A stretch of DNA of 64,000 nt from Acheta domesticus (lineage: Eukaryota; Arthropoda; Insecta; Orthoptera; Gryllidae). Of this stretch, positions 12,000-23,654 are shown one piece after another. Numbering within the stretch: position 1 is the stretch's first letter; every line of letters starts with the position of its first letter. Where the stretch lies: the NCBI GenBank assembly GCA_031308135.1, contig JAHLJT010000631.1:175047282-175111281 (forward strand). Reading direction: 5' to 3'. Below the pieces are notes generated by a model. It had not been told where the DNA came from. It saw only the letters and a program-made list of their open reading frames with translations, and did not search any database. Position numbers and translations under genes: made by a program.

Positions 12000-14590
12000 C
12001 TATTTAGGTCACTTGTTTTGTAAGTGATGTTCACGTCATTTCAGGAGAGAAATTCGTACTATGGCGGGGGGTATTGTCCTATAAATCATCATGACGTCCA
12101 ACAAAACCCGTAAAACAGCAGAATGCTAATGATTGTGAAATCTTTTCAATAAGACAGGATTGTTTTCACTTGAGATTTTGAGTGGAACCATTATTAAATC
12201 ATCACGAATTCAACAATATTATTGGAACGTAATTTCATTAATGCAAAAACATATACAAAACTACTAGAAAAAAGTGTATTCGTTTTTTTATTTAGTAACA
12301 AAATAAAAAATAGCATATCCAGAACAAGAACATTCAAGTGGGGTAACTATAGGGCTTCTATGTATGGGAAACACGCAAGAGCCTGAAGCGATGCCGATAC
12401 CTGCAATTCAGGCTATAAATAAACTGCCAATCAACCCAGTGCTCCCAGGCTCCCTGACCCTGGCAGTTGCCTGACACCTCGGAGCTATTGCATGTCTGCG
12501 AGCTCCTCTCTCGAGTACTCAACTTTGCTGGCCTCACGTGGCACGTGGAAAATGGCGGCGGCCTCATGGAGAGGGAGGAGAATAAATGGGAGGAGTATAA
12601 AGTTCTAATAAAATAAGTACTTTATTAGAACTTTAATAGATTTTACTTTTTCTAGCATTTTAATGTGATCGATTTCCGAATCGTAAATAGGTAATGAAGA
12701 TGGAAAATCAAATGTTAAAAAGAAAGATTCGTGGAAAGAAGTCTTGCACTGACTGATCATTTCAACGTCTTCCTTGGGCTTTTGAGTTCAAAAACAAACC
12801 ACGTGTGTAAACAATATCAAACAAACACACTCACTCACACTCAAATATCGGTCAAAGTCACTCAGGTCTAAGTTTCTCAAAACAGAAAAGGCACGGGCCA
12901 AACCAGCGGGCCCAGCTTTGTTAGGAACCCCAGCGAGAGAGTTTTTTCCATTTAATAATTGTTAGCTTTTCTAAATTTCTACAATACATCATTTCCTTAA
13001 ATAAATGTACAAATTACTTTTTAAATATTTTAATCGGTTATAAATGTATTTAGTTAACTATATTTAAATATAATTTAAAAATCTCGAAATACTTAATATA
13101 CCGATATACGACAGATGGGAAAGATGCTTAAATGTCTTGCGAAATAAGACGTATACCTGTTACAAAAATATATGGATGCATTCAGTCTTTTCATTTCGAT
13201 AAACTTACCTCTCGTTTTTTCACTGAGGTTACTTTTTTATAATTGTATTTTTTAAATTACCACTCATCTAATTTCTAAAACGTTTACTCCATTTTCTTAG
13301 CAAATGGAAAAACTTTTCAGAGGGTTAGCATTATTTTATTTCAAATAACTTACATTTCTTGATTTTTTATCTTTCTGATTAAACAATCGTTTAATTACTC
13401 AGAATGTCGTTCTAAATCTTTTCGATTATCCATTTAATCGAAAATATTACTTACATCAAACAGGTATGTTGCTTGGGTACCAAAAGAAATGGGTTGGCCT
13501 CTGTATTCACCCTCTTTTTCATTAACTATTTTCACATTATTTGAGTTAATTTGTTTAATCTTCTTATTCTTGCTCTAAAATTGCTTTAATATTCTTATTC
13601 TCAAAAACTATATGGATAGTTGGATGTTTGAGATAAAACAGGCTAGTTTTGACTTTGACAATGTTGAATTGAAGCAATAGATATTTAAATGTGAAGTGAT
13701 CCAAAATTAAAGTAACTGCAGGATAATTAAAAGAGGCTACTTGTAGGATGGAATACTCCAATACTCTTGACCTTCAGTCAGTCTATAATCAGTGCTCCTT
13801 TTCTAGATACAGTAGTAAACTTCCAATTGCTTTCCGAGGAAATGCATACATGCGAAGCTTTTATACGATATGCAACATAGTAATAATGATTCAATGGTTA
13901 AATAATGAAATAAAAAATAAATTCCAGTCTCCATTTGCAAAATTATGCATTGAAAGTGCAATATTACTTCATTTAAGTAATATTGCTTCGGCCTAAGTTG
14001 TTACAAATCTGTACGCATTATTTAAATAAATTATGTTCAAGATCTTGCCATGAAAAATATGTTAACATTTAGTCATGCCAACATTGGATCGGCATGTCAA
14101 TATGGCCAGTCAATATGCCAATAATGGATTCATATTTATGTCGTATTCGTAAACAGTACTAGTACTGGGAGGTGCTTTGAATATTCAGGAATTAATCTAA
14201 ATGAGTATTTCTGGAAGGACGGGACGTTTATTGTCACATTAAATACGCCAACTACAGAGTTTAACTGTCAATCCCCAATGTTTACCTTTCGCTTTCCCTA
14301 TTAATATCATTACATCATATCTTCAGGTCACCTTACAGGACTCTATTTTAGAACATTGGTTTATAACATAATTAATGTCTACTTTACCCAGCTTCCTCTT
14401 CCTCAGCTTTCAGTAAGAGCGGATTCAGAATCTATACAAGTCTCGTCACACAATAAGACTGATTAAATCAAGGAGAAACGAAATCGAAGGCACACTGTAG
14501 AAAACACAGACTAGGAGTAAAGAACAATGTAACTGACAGGATGATTACTAGTTATCATCGAAAATTCTGAGTACACTGGGAACGCGCCTA
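12000..14590. other. AT-rich stretch, nothing recognised except one hairpin
   Basis: 12380-12590 is locally richer in GC, with a doubled CACGTGGCACGTGG E-box-like motif near 12535. No exon was found. Confidence 0.45.
13958..13986. repeat. Hairpin, 12-bp perfect arms
   Basis: GCAATATTACTT and AAGTAATATTGC surround a 5-nt loop. It is AT-rich, so chance is possible. There is no neighbouring gene for it to terminate. Confidence 0.35.
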
Positions 14591-14599
14591 ATTTGTTTG

Positions 14600-15300
14600 T
14601 AAATAAACGTGAGTTGGCGGAGTGCCGCGGGGGGCGGAGGGGACAATCCGCCCCGTGCGTCGCCCCAGCGCGAGTGCGGCCCGCGGGGCGTGGCGGGCGC
14701 GGGCGGTGTCGCGAAAAAGGGGCGTGCGGGGGCGCGCAAGTGTCTTCGTCCGGCCCTGCGTGGGCGGCCGAAGGGAATGGGAGCGGCGCAGAGGCGGCCG
14801 CGGTCCCGTTTCGGCGGCGCGCGGGGCGGCGCGGGGCGGCGGTGGGCGGCGCGGGGGCGGCGCGTGATCGCGTGCCGTGCGGCGGCGCACGCGAGCGCCG
14901 GCTACACAGAACGCGGCCGATTCGATGAATCGCGCTCCACGGAAGACGCTCCCGCAGCCTCCGCTCGCTCGCGCCGCGCCGCGCCGCGGTCCTCGGAAGC
15001 GCCGGCCTTCGCCGGATCGCCCCGCCCCGCCCCCGCCCCCGCCCCCAGCCCCCGCCCCCGCCGGCACGCGTACGCGCGCGGAGTATTCTCGTACGCTCGC
15101 CCGCCCCCTCCGCAAAAAACGTCGCTCGCCGGGCTCTATCGGTCACCATGCGAACCTCGGCCGCTCGCCGGGATAAGTGCGGGTTGCGCGCACGCGCACC
15201 GGCTACCGGGAAGGTCGGGGAGGCTTCTAGAAAGACCTTGCTCTCCCGCATAACGGGCAGCCTCTGCCAGGAGACGCGCGGATCTGGCGAACCAGAAGAG
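14600..15300. promoter_or_regulatory. Orphan CpG-rich island, probable promoter / first exon
   Basis: About 700 bp of very GC-rich, CpG-dense DNA in AT-rich surroundings. It contains a cluster of GC boxes (repeated CCCCCGCCC) at 15019-15061. Many long frames are open on both strands, none recognisable, as expected from the composition. The most likely reading is a promoter and 5' UTR of a gene whose other exons are outside the window or unrecognised. The direction is unclear. It has no visible tie to SiaT, which runs on the minus strand and ends at 33432. Confidence 0.5.
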
Positions 15301-16011
15301 TTCCCAGGAAATTCCAGAAATTTGCATTTTGGATTTTGTTCGTTTTAAACTGCAGACGAAACCCGAGAATAACTATATATCTGCAATGTACATTCCATTT
15401 ATTTTATTTTATTACTATTATTATTAGTAGTAGTATTATATTTGTGAAGCAATTGAATACGTATTTTGGTAGATTTCTCACAAAAAATCCCATGAAACTG
15501 GGGCTCCGTCAGGGTATACACTATAATTTTGCCCAGCCATTGAAGAAAGGAACATAAAGATTGAAGAGATAAGTACAGCGTGTAGTTCACTTACCATATA
15601 ATATCATTCCACGGAATGATAAGTTTTTTTAGTGTGTATGTTTATTCGTTTGGGGTGCTTTTTGTGGGGAAGAATTTTAAAAAGTATTCTACTATAATCA
15701 TGCTTAGTTTATAGTCAGAAAGTGCGTCCATGACATGTGAAAAATCTCTGCTATTTTTTAAGATAATGGAGATTTCACTGAGTAATGTTTGCAGAGTGCA
15801 CAAAGTCATGAAATACAGGAAGTTGTCATACATTTTCCTTTATGAGAGCGTAATATCAATTCCACTGAAGGACGAGTATGTAATAGCCTTTGCATATGTA
15901 TGTATTGGCTATACATGTCTTGTAATTTCCATTTTAACAATAAGCCTTTCAGCTCCTTCATGACATTGACCTGACTGTATTTCTAACGCTCGTCAGAAAG
16001 AAGTTCAGAAA

Positions 16012-16051
16012 GCTCGAACCCGGGTCTCCTGACTGAGATATCGAGACGACC
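16012..16051 (-). repeat. Short tRNA-like fragment
   Basis: Minus strand GTCGTCTCGATATCTCAGTC, then AGGAGACCCGGGTTCGAGC, gives a good box B (GGTTCGAGC) but is too short for a full tRNA. It lies 94 bp from, and opposite in direction to, the tRNA-like sequence at 16145. Confidence 0.35.
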
Positions 16052-16144
16052 AATTCTATGAAATGTTTCAAGGTCTGAATATTGCGCGTTGCATGATTTT
16101 TAATAAACACCGCCCTGTCACCTGAAACTGTTCAAATGATAAAT

Positions 16145-16219
16145 CGTCTCGTTAGTTCAGGGGATATAGCAAATGAACGTAAACCACGAGACTCAGGTGT
16201 GAGTCCCGGTCGGGGTGAC
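16145..16219 (+). repeat. tRNA-like sequence (SINE head or tRNA pseudogene)
   Basis: GTCTCGTTAGTTCAGGGG (box A-like) and GGTGTGAGTCCCGG (box B-like) are spaced as in a tRNA, and the ends can partly pair. The anticodon arm is poor, so a functional tRNA is unlikely. Confidence 0.4.
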
Positions 16220-16734
16220 AATTCATTGAATTAATTAGATTATTAAAATACTTCGGTTACTCAGTACCAAGGTCACATTTTGGATGCATATTTCTGACGT
16301 AGTTGCCTCTGAGACAGCACAGAGTGGTGTCGATTAAATAAGATAAACATAATATTATGTATACTTGATACTGCTATAATATTCATTTACACCGTACTTG
16401 GAGAGGGTTGTGTATCCCTAAGGATGGATCATAAAAAAGCGTTGCTTGGAGATTTCATGAGAGGTTGCCTTTGCCCCACACCTTGATGCATTCTGGGTTT
16501 CCATGATTTTCCATGCCACAATCTGAAAAGAAAATATTCATACCTTTCTCGGGACTCGACCCTTCAACTCTAGCAAGGACGATAGTTGCCTGCAGCGTGT
16601 GGGTTGATCAGCTGAACAACACTGGCCATTACTCCTCTTGGCCGGAAGAGAGGAGGGCGAGCATTGCACGCAGCGATGGCACCAGAGGTTGCCCGCTCGC
16701 CGTTGAACGTGGCGCGCCATTGGGTCAGCCAGCG

Positions 16735-17310
16735 AGCCAGCGGCAGCGGGCCAGGCAACGACGGCTCTCTGCTACTGCAGGAAGCGGAGGGGCGCGAACG
16801 GAGGCAAGGCCTCGTGGAGAACGAGCAGCGCCACAAATGGTACGGCTAGTGAGAGCCAGCGACTGAATGGTGGCCCCCTGTTACTTCAGGCAACGAGGAA
16901 GGCGCGAACGGAGGCAAGGCCTTCTGGAGAACGATCAGAGTCACATATTATAGGGTTAGTCAGAGCCAGCAACGGTGTGGTGGTCCTCTGCTACTGCAGG
17001 CAGCGGCGGGGCGCGCACCTCCTGGAGACCGCAACACCTCCTGGAGAAAGAGCAGTGCCCCCTATTATAGGACTAGTGAGAGCCAGCGACCGAGTGGCGG
17101 CCCTCAGCTATTACAGGTAGCGGCGGGTTACGAACGGAGGCAAGGCCTCCTGGAGAACGAGCGGCGTCACATTTATTATAGGACTAGTGAGAGTCAGCGA
17201 TCGAGTGGTGGTCCTCTGCTACTGCAGGCAGCGGCGGGGCGCCAACGGGGGCAAGGCCTCCTGGACAACAAGCAGCGCCACATGTTGTAGGGCGAGTGAG
17301 AGCCAGCTCT
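16735..17310 (+). repeat. GC-rich minisatellite, about 110 bp per unit
   Basis: Units begin (GAGA)GCCAGCGA at about 16735, 16851, 16961, 17078, 17189 and 17298 (last partial), giving periods of 116, 110, 117, 111 and 109. Each carries CTGCTACTGCAGGCAGCGG and GGCAAGGCCTCCTGGAGAAC. Substitutions and small indels differ between units. Open frames across it are a by-product of GC content. Confidence 0.8.
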
Positions 17311-17929
17311 CGGCCAACAATATAATACTCCCGTGATATAGAAGAATTTACGTAAGAACAAGAAAAAGTGACAGTTCGCTAAAGAAGTGAACATCACGTG
17401 TAATTCAGAGAAGTATCCCTCCGCCGCGGCAGCTGTTCAGAAATGCGTGAACCAGTACGCACCTTACATTCAAGACTCGGTTTTAAAATAAACATAATAC
17501 TTATCACGCAAAAAGTAAATTCCATATAATGTGTATGAAAGACATAAATTTTTACAGAAGAGCACAGAGCACAGCACTTCCTAATTTCAATTATTTTTCG
17601 TGGCGCACTAAATTTTCGTCGGACGAGGACATCACAAAAGGAAGCGTCAAAACCATTTACAAGTTAGCCAACTGCAAACGAACGAATCGAGGAAGGAGAG
17701 TTCAATGGGATCAAGGACTCAACGACCACAGAACCTTCGATTATGTTGCCAGCACTAGCTGTCAAAATTGCTTGTTCTTACATGAATTTCTCTTTATAAA
17801 AAGTAAGGACTCGGGATCTGCGGTCAAGTCCGGTCAAGTCCGTTATTAGGTGAAATTGACAGATTGAATGGAGTTAACTGTGTAAAATATTGCGCATCTT
17901 TGGTACAAATACCGAACCCTTACCACCGG

Positions 17930-18162
17930 TTCCCTGGTCTGCACGTTCGCCTTTCACGACACCCATCGAACATGTCTGGGATACGATCAGTCAGCAACTT
18001 ATTTGCTCTAGTCCTCCTGCAGACTCTGCCTATGCTTTGTGGTCACGAATAGAAACCGCGTGGCAGTGTGTTCCACAACAGCAGATCCAGGCTCTCTTTG
18101 AATCCATGCAAAAATACCTAGAGGCTCTGATGGCAGCGTGTGGCGACTCCTCACTATACTAA
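17930..18162 (+). pseudogene. C-terminal fragment of a Tc1-like transposase
   Basis: The frame reads PWSARSP, TPIEHVWDTISQQL, ALWSRIETAWQCVPQQQIQ and SMQKYLEALMAACGD, then TAA. The 'SPD-x-x-PIEHVWD' block containing the third catalytic acidic residue (E of PIEH) and the ending are typical of Tc1-type DD34E transposases. The residues before TPIEH are damaged (SPFTTP in place of SPDLTP). Nothing of the N-terminus or the terminal repeats was seen. Confidence 0.85.
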
Positions 18163-18830
18163 ATACTCAAGGTTAAAATGCAGGTATAGTTCAGTAATTC
18201 TAATGATTTGTATCTTGTAATATTCCTAATCTGTGGAATGAATTTCATCCTTCTTGGTGTTGCAATTTTTATAAACACCAGTGTATTATAGGTAACGCTA
18301 AAATATTACTCTTTTACATCGCATATTAACAAAATAGTACTTACATTTAAGAATGTTCCTGCTAGATCTGTTGCGTGTAAGATTGCACATTTCACTGTGA
18401 AAAACTCTGCATCAACCTCAGAATTGTACTGCAGTTGTTCTTGAAAAGTTTATAAATAGTTCATGAAGAATTCATATGCTGAATAACAAAAAAGGAACGG
18501 TGTTTAGAAGCACCAGTGAAATGAACTAATGTTGAAGAAATTGCTACAGTGTGTGTATTAGGTTTTTCAACCACAAAAATAAAACCTTCAAATAATGTCT
18601 TTTTTTCAAAATCATGAGTTAATAACACATTGAAACATGTCACAAATTTTTTTATGATACGATTCTCTTACTCTCTTATCCTTAGCTTTCTACTATTATT
18701 GGAATTAAATTTATAGAAGATAGAAACGAATCCCATGCATTCGCCCGCAAGACCGTTGTGTTCAGCGGGAAGTATGAAACTAAGGCGCTAACAAATTCAA
18801 GTTATAACAATAGCAATGTTTATTTTCTTC

Positions 18831-19075
18831 TTATAGTGCGATTTTTCTAACTCTGTCCCTCAAGCCCCTATGGTCAGGGTGGAATATCACACGGCATTTC
18901 GCGTCTTTCTTCTTTGTGCCGCTAGAAGTCGCATGGCCGCTAGAAGTCGCACTATTTGATACGGTCGCGATCATGCGATACCTGGCGGCACGACTGAGAA
19001 CGTCGCGAAGTACCGTGACATATTCCATCCTAAAGACGGGCCTTCATGGGCAAGGTTAGAAAAATCGCAGTATAA
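18831..19075. mobile_element. 245-bp foldback MITE
   Basis: Both ends read inward TTATA(G/C)TGCGATTTTTCTAAC, and the match continues for about 60 bp (GGAATAT..CAC) and then more weakly almost to the centre. The whole element could fold into one long hairpin. There is no coding capacity. An 18-bp tandem duplication (CCGCTAGAAGTCGCATGG) sits near the middle. A TA or TTA/TAA target site fits a Tc1/mariner-type origin, which is inferred. Confidence 0.8.
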
Positions 19076-19554
19076 ATCAGTTTGCTGCAGTTCTGGAAGC
19101 GATTCCCTCGTATTCGGTAGTAGAATATTTATAAATTTGTATCCCAATGGTGACTTATAATTGTTACAGAATCCCCTCTTTCCGTAGTATTCTTATTAAA
19201 TGTGTAATGTAAGAGTAGATGGATGTAATTGGAATCCACTGAACTCAATCATCATTAGGTTTAACTAATAGTCGGGGCACTAGTCTATCGGCGCGAGAGT
19301 AAAATAATAAGCAGAATAAATTATTCCTTAAGAGAATACAGAACACAATTTTGATCAATATAGTTATTTTTATTACTCTTGTTCTCCTCTTTCTCCTTCT
19401 ATTCCAAAATTATCCAGGTACTATCATTTGTAGATTATATACCAATAGTATCCATCAAAAAACGGACAGTAAATTTATTTCAATAACATCATAAGTGCCT
19501 TAATTACTATTTGTACTGTTTAATCCAACACTAATACGCATATAATAATAATTA

Positions 19555-19700
19555 TTATTCTTTAGCTTCTGAGTCAATAACTCTCAACTCCATCAGGTTT
19601 TTCGCCCAGTTTCCCTTGATCCATTCAGCAAATTCTAAGGGGTCCCTTCGCTTCGCTTCTAAATATACTTGTAAATGCAGTTTCACTATGTGCACAGTTT
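19555..19700. repeat. Dispersed repeat R, copy 1
   Basis: Shares TTAGCTTCTGAGTCAATAAC, TTTCCCTTGATCCATTCAGC and AAATTCTAAGGGGTCCCTTC with copies at 20285 and 24555. All three carry a 'CCAGTTTCCCTTGATCC...AAATG(C/T)TGAGA(T/C)GGCCC' core. Non-coding and of unknown class. Confidence 0.55.
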
Positions 19701-20284
19701 TTGAACTCTCTTTTGGCTGTTGGGGAAAAAGTAGAGCCGGGGCTGGGGTTATTATTTTGTTAGTATTTCTATAAAATAAAAACTGTAGTTCGTTTTCCGA
19801 TGTAAATAAGTTTTTTATTATTCGGAATGAGAATTTCAAATGTTCCGTACTACGCTTTGCTGATATCTTTATCATTCAACTATGTATGTATAGTAATAGA
19901 ATGGGGGTAGGCATTCTTAATTCCTAGAAAACGTGCACAATTTATAGTCCTTCTCTCCAATATGTCTTATACACTTTTTATTGTTTTTGATGATAAGTAC
20001 ATCAAATCAAATCAGGTTTACAATATTATAATGAGGTATAAAATTACAGGGGACACTGCAACACGAAAGTGTTAGATGCATGATCATCTTGTGGGTTGTC
20101 TACTTCACAATTGCCATATGTTAAGTTAAAGTGGCAAATTAAATCTTTTTTGCTGCGGTTTCTATAGAAGTAGAGACTGAACTGAATATCAAAAAAGAAA
20201 ATATTGATTTTAACAATTACTTTTAATGTAATAATTACCATTTGTACGGTACAATTCAAAAATACTAAATACACCTGTAACAAG

Positions 20285-20410
20285 AATTCTATCTCAGCTT
20301 CTGTGTCAATGATCCCATCTGGATCAGTTTTTTGTCACGTTTCCCTGATCCATTAAGTAAATGCTGAGATGGCCTCTTATCTGTGCACTGTTTCTCGGGC
20401 TTAGTGGGGA
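20285..20410. repeat. Dispersed repeat R, copy 2
   Basis: TCAGCTTCTGTGTCAATGAT, GTTTCCCTGATCCATTAAGT and AAATGCTGAGATGGCCTCTT align with copies 1 and 3 in the same orientation. Confidence 0.55.
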
Positions 20411-21348
20411 ATATATGTTCTCGTGGTAGAAAGTCAATTCCTTCACTTAGGGCACGATAAGAGATAATAGGCAAAATTTGTAGCAGATTTGCCTTAGCAA
20501 ATTACTGTTATTTCAGGGAAGCGAATATTTTCTTATAAAGTTTTGCCATAAAAACTTGTGACTACCCGCATTTATGAATCAACTTAATATTATGAGTATA
20601 TGAGTTAATTAGGGATACCAGAGCTCAAGAATACGTACACTGATTGCACTTCTCCCCAATTAATTAAATTATTATATAGTATCAATTTATTAATTAATAA
20701 TACTTTATTATTGATTTATTGTTAATTAATTAATATATACCGCGATTCAAGGTGTTCCATCTTTTATTATCAGAATTTGTAACAAATATGTTTTTTTAAA
20801 TTTTTTGTAATATTTAACGCGCTATGAATGTAAATCGATAAATAATTATACTAGTTGTTAAACAATTTATTTAACTCAGGAAGATGAAAGGTGGCTGAAT
20901 TGGAACGTTTTTCTCAAGGGATATTTGTGTAAGATTATGTTAAAAGGGGAAGGATTTGAAAAAGTTAAATTTTGGAATCGGGTTTTTTTTAATTACCATT
21001 TTGATATTTTTATAAATACACTGTTTCAGATGTTTACTTTCTAGTAAACGTTTTCTCAAAAACTTGAGTCGACATTTTCAAACATTGTACCACACACTAA
21101 ATGTATAAATACGAGTATGAAGTTATTTGATAAGAAATCAAAATAAGAATAGGAATCATCAAACGGCTTTATGGACTTAAAATTAAACAAATTTTTGAAA
21201 ATAGTACTTTTGGAGGCATCCTTTTTTGTGACGTACGCATCTTTATTGAAGTATTCAGCCATTTGCAAGGGAAAAATAAAATTAATGTTCATTTTCTAAT
21301 GATGAAGTTATCGAGAGAAAGTTTTATGTATTCTAGCAAAAGCAACTT

Positions 21349-22890
21349 TTGAGACGCTAGTGGTGCTACAGAATGGCAAGGACTTTCCCTATTTGTTTTC
21401 TACTTCCTTAGGTCTGGGCTAGCTACTTGGAATTTGCCACACACTCTTGCCATATACACTCTCCCAAATTACGTTTTTTGACATTTTCTTAATTTTTCGG
21501 TTTTCTAATAGTATAACGGAAGTATTATTTTAAAAATATTCAAAAACAATAAAACCTTGTTCTAAATGGCAATTTTCTTTTAAAAATTTGGAGCCGTTTT
21601 TAAGAAAATGGCGTTTAAGCACCAACGAAAATTCGAAATTTGAAGCTCTTTTCACAGACAATTTTTGAGTTTTCAAATATCTTCAATTGAAGTAATTTGA
21701 AGCACATACACTTACAAATACAATAATGTTTACAAATTGCTGGAAATGTGCATAATAAAGATGTGAGAGATCTTTAAAAACATTATATTTGTGTAGTTTT
21801 TGAAAATAACAAAAATATACCCCGAATTGAACTTCACGTCACATTAAAGAGAGCAATTAGCACTATACGTTTGAAAAGTTTGAAGAAAAAGTGTTTAGCC
21901 ATTTTTGAGAAAATCGCGTTTACGCGTTTCTGAAAAGGCGGAATTCTGCGCTAGTTTTCCCAGAAAACGGTTGAGTTCTCGAAGGAAATTATTTAAAGCA
22001 CATGCACTCGTAAATATAATAATGTGAAAAAGTTGCCGCTAATGTAAATATTAACGACATGAGATACAAATCAAACAAATTTCATTTTTGTAATTTTTAA
22101 AATAACAAAAAATAGAGCAACACGACGTTCATGTCATCTCATAAAGTACATTTAGTACTATCCCTACTAAAAATTGAAAGAAAAAGTTTGAGCCGTTTTT
22201 TAGAAAATCTTGTTTTCGTAACTTTTTTTAAAATTGCCCATATTGCACGCAATATTGCGCAAAAACTACTAAAAATTTCAAAAAATATACATGAAGTTAA
22301 TGAAAGAACTCACTTTGAAGAACAAATTTTATTTGAAGGAAACATCTCTATCTTCAATTTTGTAGTTGTTGGAAGACGCCGACAAAAATTAAAACTTTTG
22401 CAACTTTCGAAAATTCAGTTTTCAACCAACATGAGAGCCATTCACTTAAATGACCTTTGGGCTATCCAACAACAAAATTTAGTCAAAAATGGTGCCATTT
22501 TTTAAATTTTGAAAATGTCCCAGGGGCTTCATGTAAAGTACCCCGAAAGTTAAAATATCGGTTTTAAATTCAAGGGACCACGAGATCAGTCAGATCGATT
22601 GGTGAATATCAATTTTGGAGAAAATCGGCTGAACAGTTTAGTCGCTAGCGTTGTTCACAGACAGACGTTTTGCTTTCAACTGGTTTTTCGGTATCAAGGA
22701 CCCAGTAAACAGGGATTCTGGCTGCACCATGTGTTAGGGTATTTTTTCTTAATTTAGCAACTGGATTTATCCACTTTATCGTTATCAGGACCTGTCAATG
22801 ATTTGTTTTCGGCCGAAAATCCGCCGTTTTTTTGCGCAGCATTACATAACTTTCCCTATACTATACATACGTATAGTACACGGGTAAGTA
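21349..22890 (-). repeat. Family Q repeat, copy B (most complete)
   Basis: Reverse orientation. The start near 22890 carries the palindrome ACTATAC-GTAT-GTATAGT, followed by GGAAAGTTATGTAATGCTGC. A GTCTGTCTGTGAAC-like segment lies near 22660. The ACTACAAAATTGAAGATAGA module is near 22370. Three 300-bp modules have their GGCTCAAA/GGCTCC-like landmarks at about 22190, 21890 and 21595. The end reads TGTAGCACCACTAG near 21349. A 124-codon open frame inside it is not conserved in the other copies. Confidence 0.82.
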
Positions 22891-22914
22891 AAAATAAGGC
22901 TGTTTTGTATGAGG

Positions 22915-23640
22915 CTATGGACTGTTTGTAGCTTCAGCAAAAATGGACGAAGTCAATCCTGCTTGAATTAATAAACATCCTGTTGTTTTCATCAGAGTTC
23001 TCAATGCTACACTAGTTTGCTCAGGATTGCACGGTGCAGGCAGTTTTGTAAAATACAATGCCTTCGCAGTAATTCACCTGACTCCTGGTTTTTGTGCTTC
23101 AGCCCATTGTTCGTCTGAATATATTTTATTTTATTTTCATGTAGAATGTCCATGGTGGTCCTGAAACTACCAAATTCTCTGCTTGCTTGGTTTTTGTTCA
23201 CCTAACAACAGTATAGTAACAACAGTAAAAATATATGTTTTTCCTGCCTAACATGATGTACGTCAGTCCACGTAAATCGGAGTGTATCGAATTCCCATGA
23301 CGTTCCAAAGCTCTGGGGAGGGGAACTCGGTAGTTGCCTTGCAGATAGATTCCGCATTCGAAGTTTTCGTCTACATTCTTGATATCGATTCCTTGCAGAT
23401 TTCGTTACTTGAATGTCCAAGGGTGCCAGAGAGATGCATCAGTCTTCAAGAGAATTTCTATGAGGTCTTTTCTGCTGGCCGTCCTTTTCGACAATTGTTC
23501 TATACTCGGCGTTCTCCTGTGTTCGGAAGTAATACAAATTAACCTCGTTTGTCGTAGTAAGCAGCACCTCTCCGTTGCGGTTCAAAACTTCGGCTTCTGT
23601 CTTTTGAAGAAGGACAATATTGTCTTTGTCTCAACTCTCA
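22915..23640 (-). pseudogene. copia pre-integrase and integrase remnant
   Basis: In minus-strand order it reads LLQKTEAEVLNRNGEVLLTT and NLYYFRTQEN (end of the pre-integrase region), then HSDLRG, the first core segment. Next come FGSFRTTMDILHENKIKYIQ and NNGLKHKNQESGELL around the second catalytic Asp (here N in 'TNNG'), and PEQTSVALRTLMKTTGCLL with AGLTSSIFAEATNSP. Frame changes and stops break it, and the second catalytic Asp appears replaced by Asn. Confidence 0.8.
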
Positions 23641-23654
23641 CTCAACACAATACT

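Larger units (their letters stand above)
15300..16730. other. Mostly AT-rich, tRNA-like fragments only
   Basis: Beyond the two tRNA-like pieces (16012-16051, 16145-16219), nothing is recognised. GC rises from about 16540 into the minisatellite. Confidence 0.4.
19076..21348. other. AT-rich stretch with two copies of repeat R
   Basis: Apart from repeat R at 19555 and 20285, nothing is recognised. The stretch around 20660-20730 is almost pure A and T. Confidence 0.45.

Noticed and set aside
14511..15253. Frames of up to 246 codons on both strands
   Set aside because: These are due to the CpG island composition. No domain, no consistent splice signals, and several frames overlap equally well.
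16145..16219. Functional tRNA gene
   Set aside because: Box A and box B are present, but the anticodon arm and acceptor pairing are poor. It is more like a SINE head or pseudogene.
22131..22505. 124-codon plus-strand frame
   Set aside because: It lies within family Q, antisense to its orientation, and is not open in the other copies.
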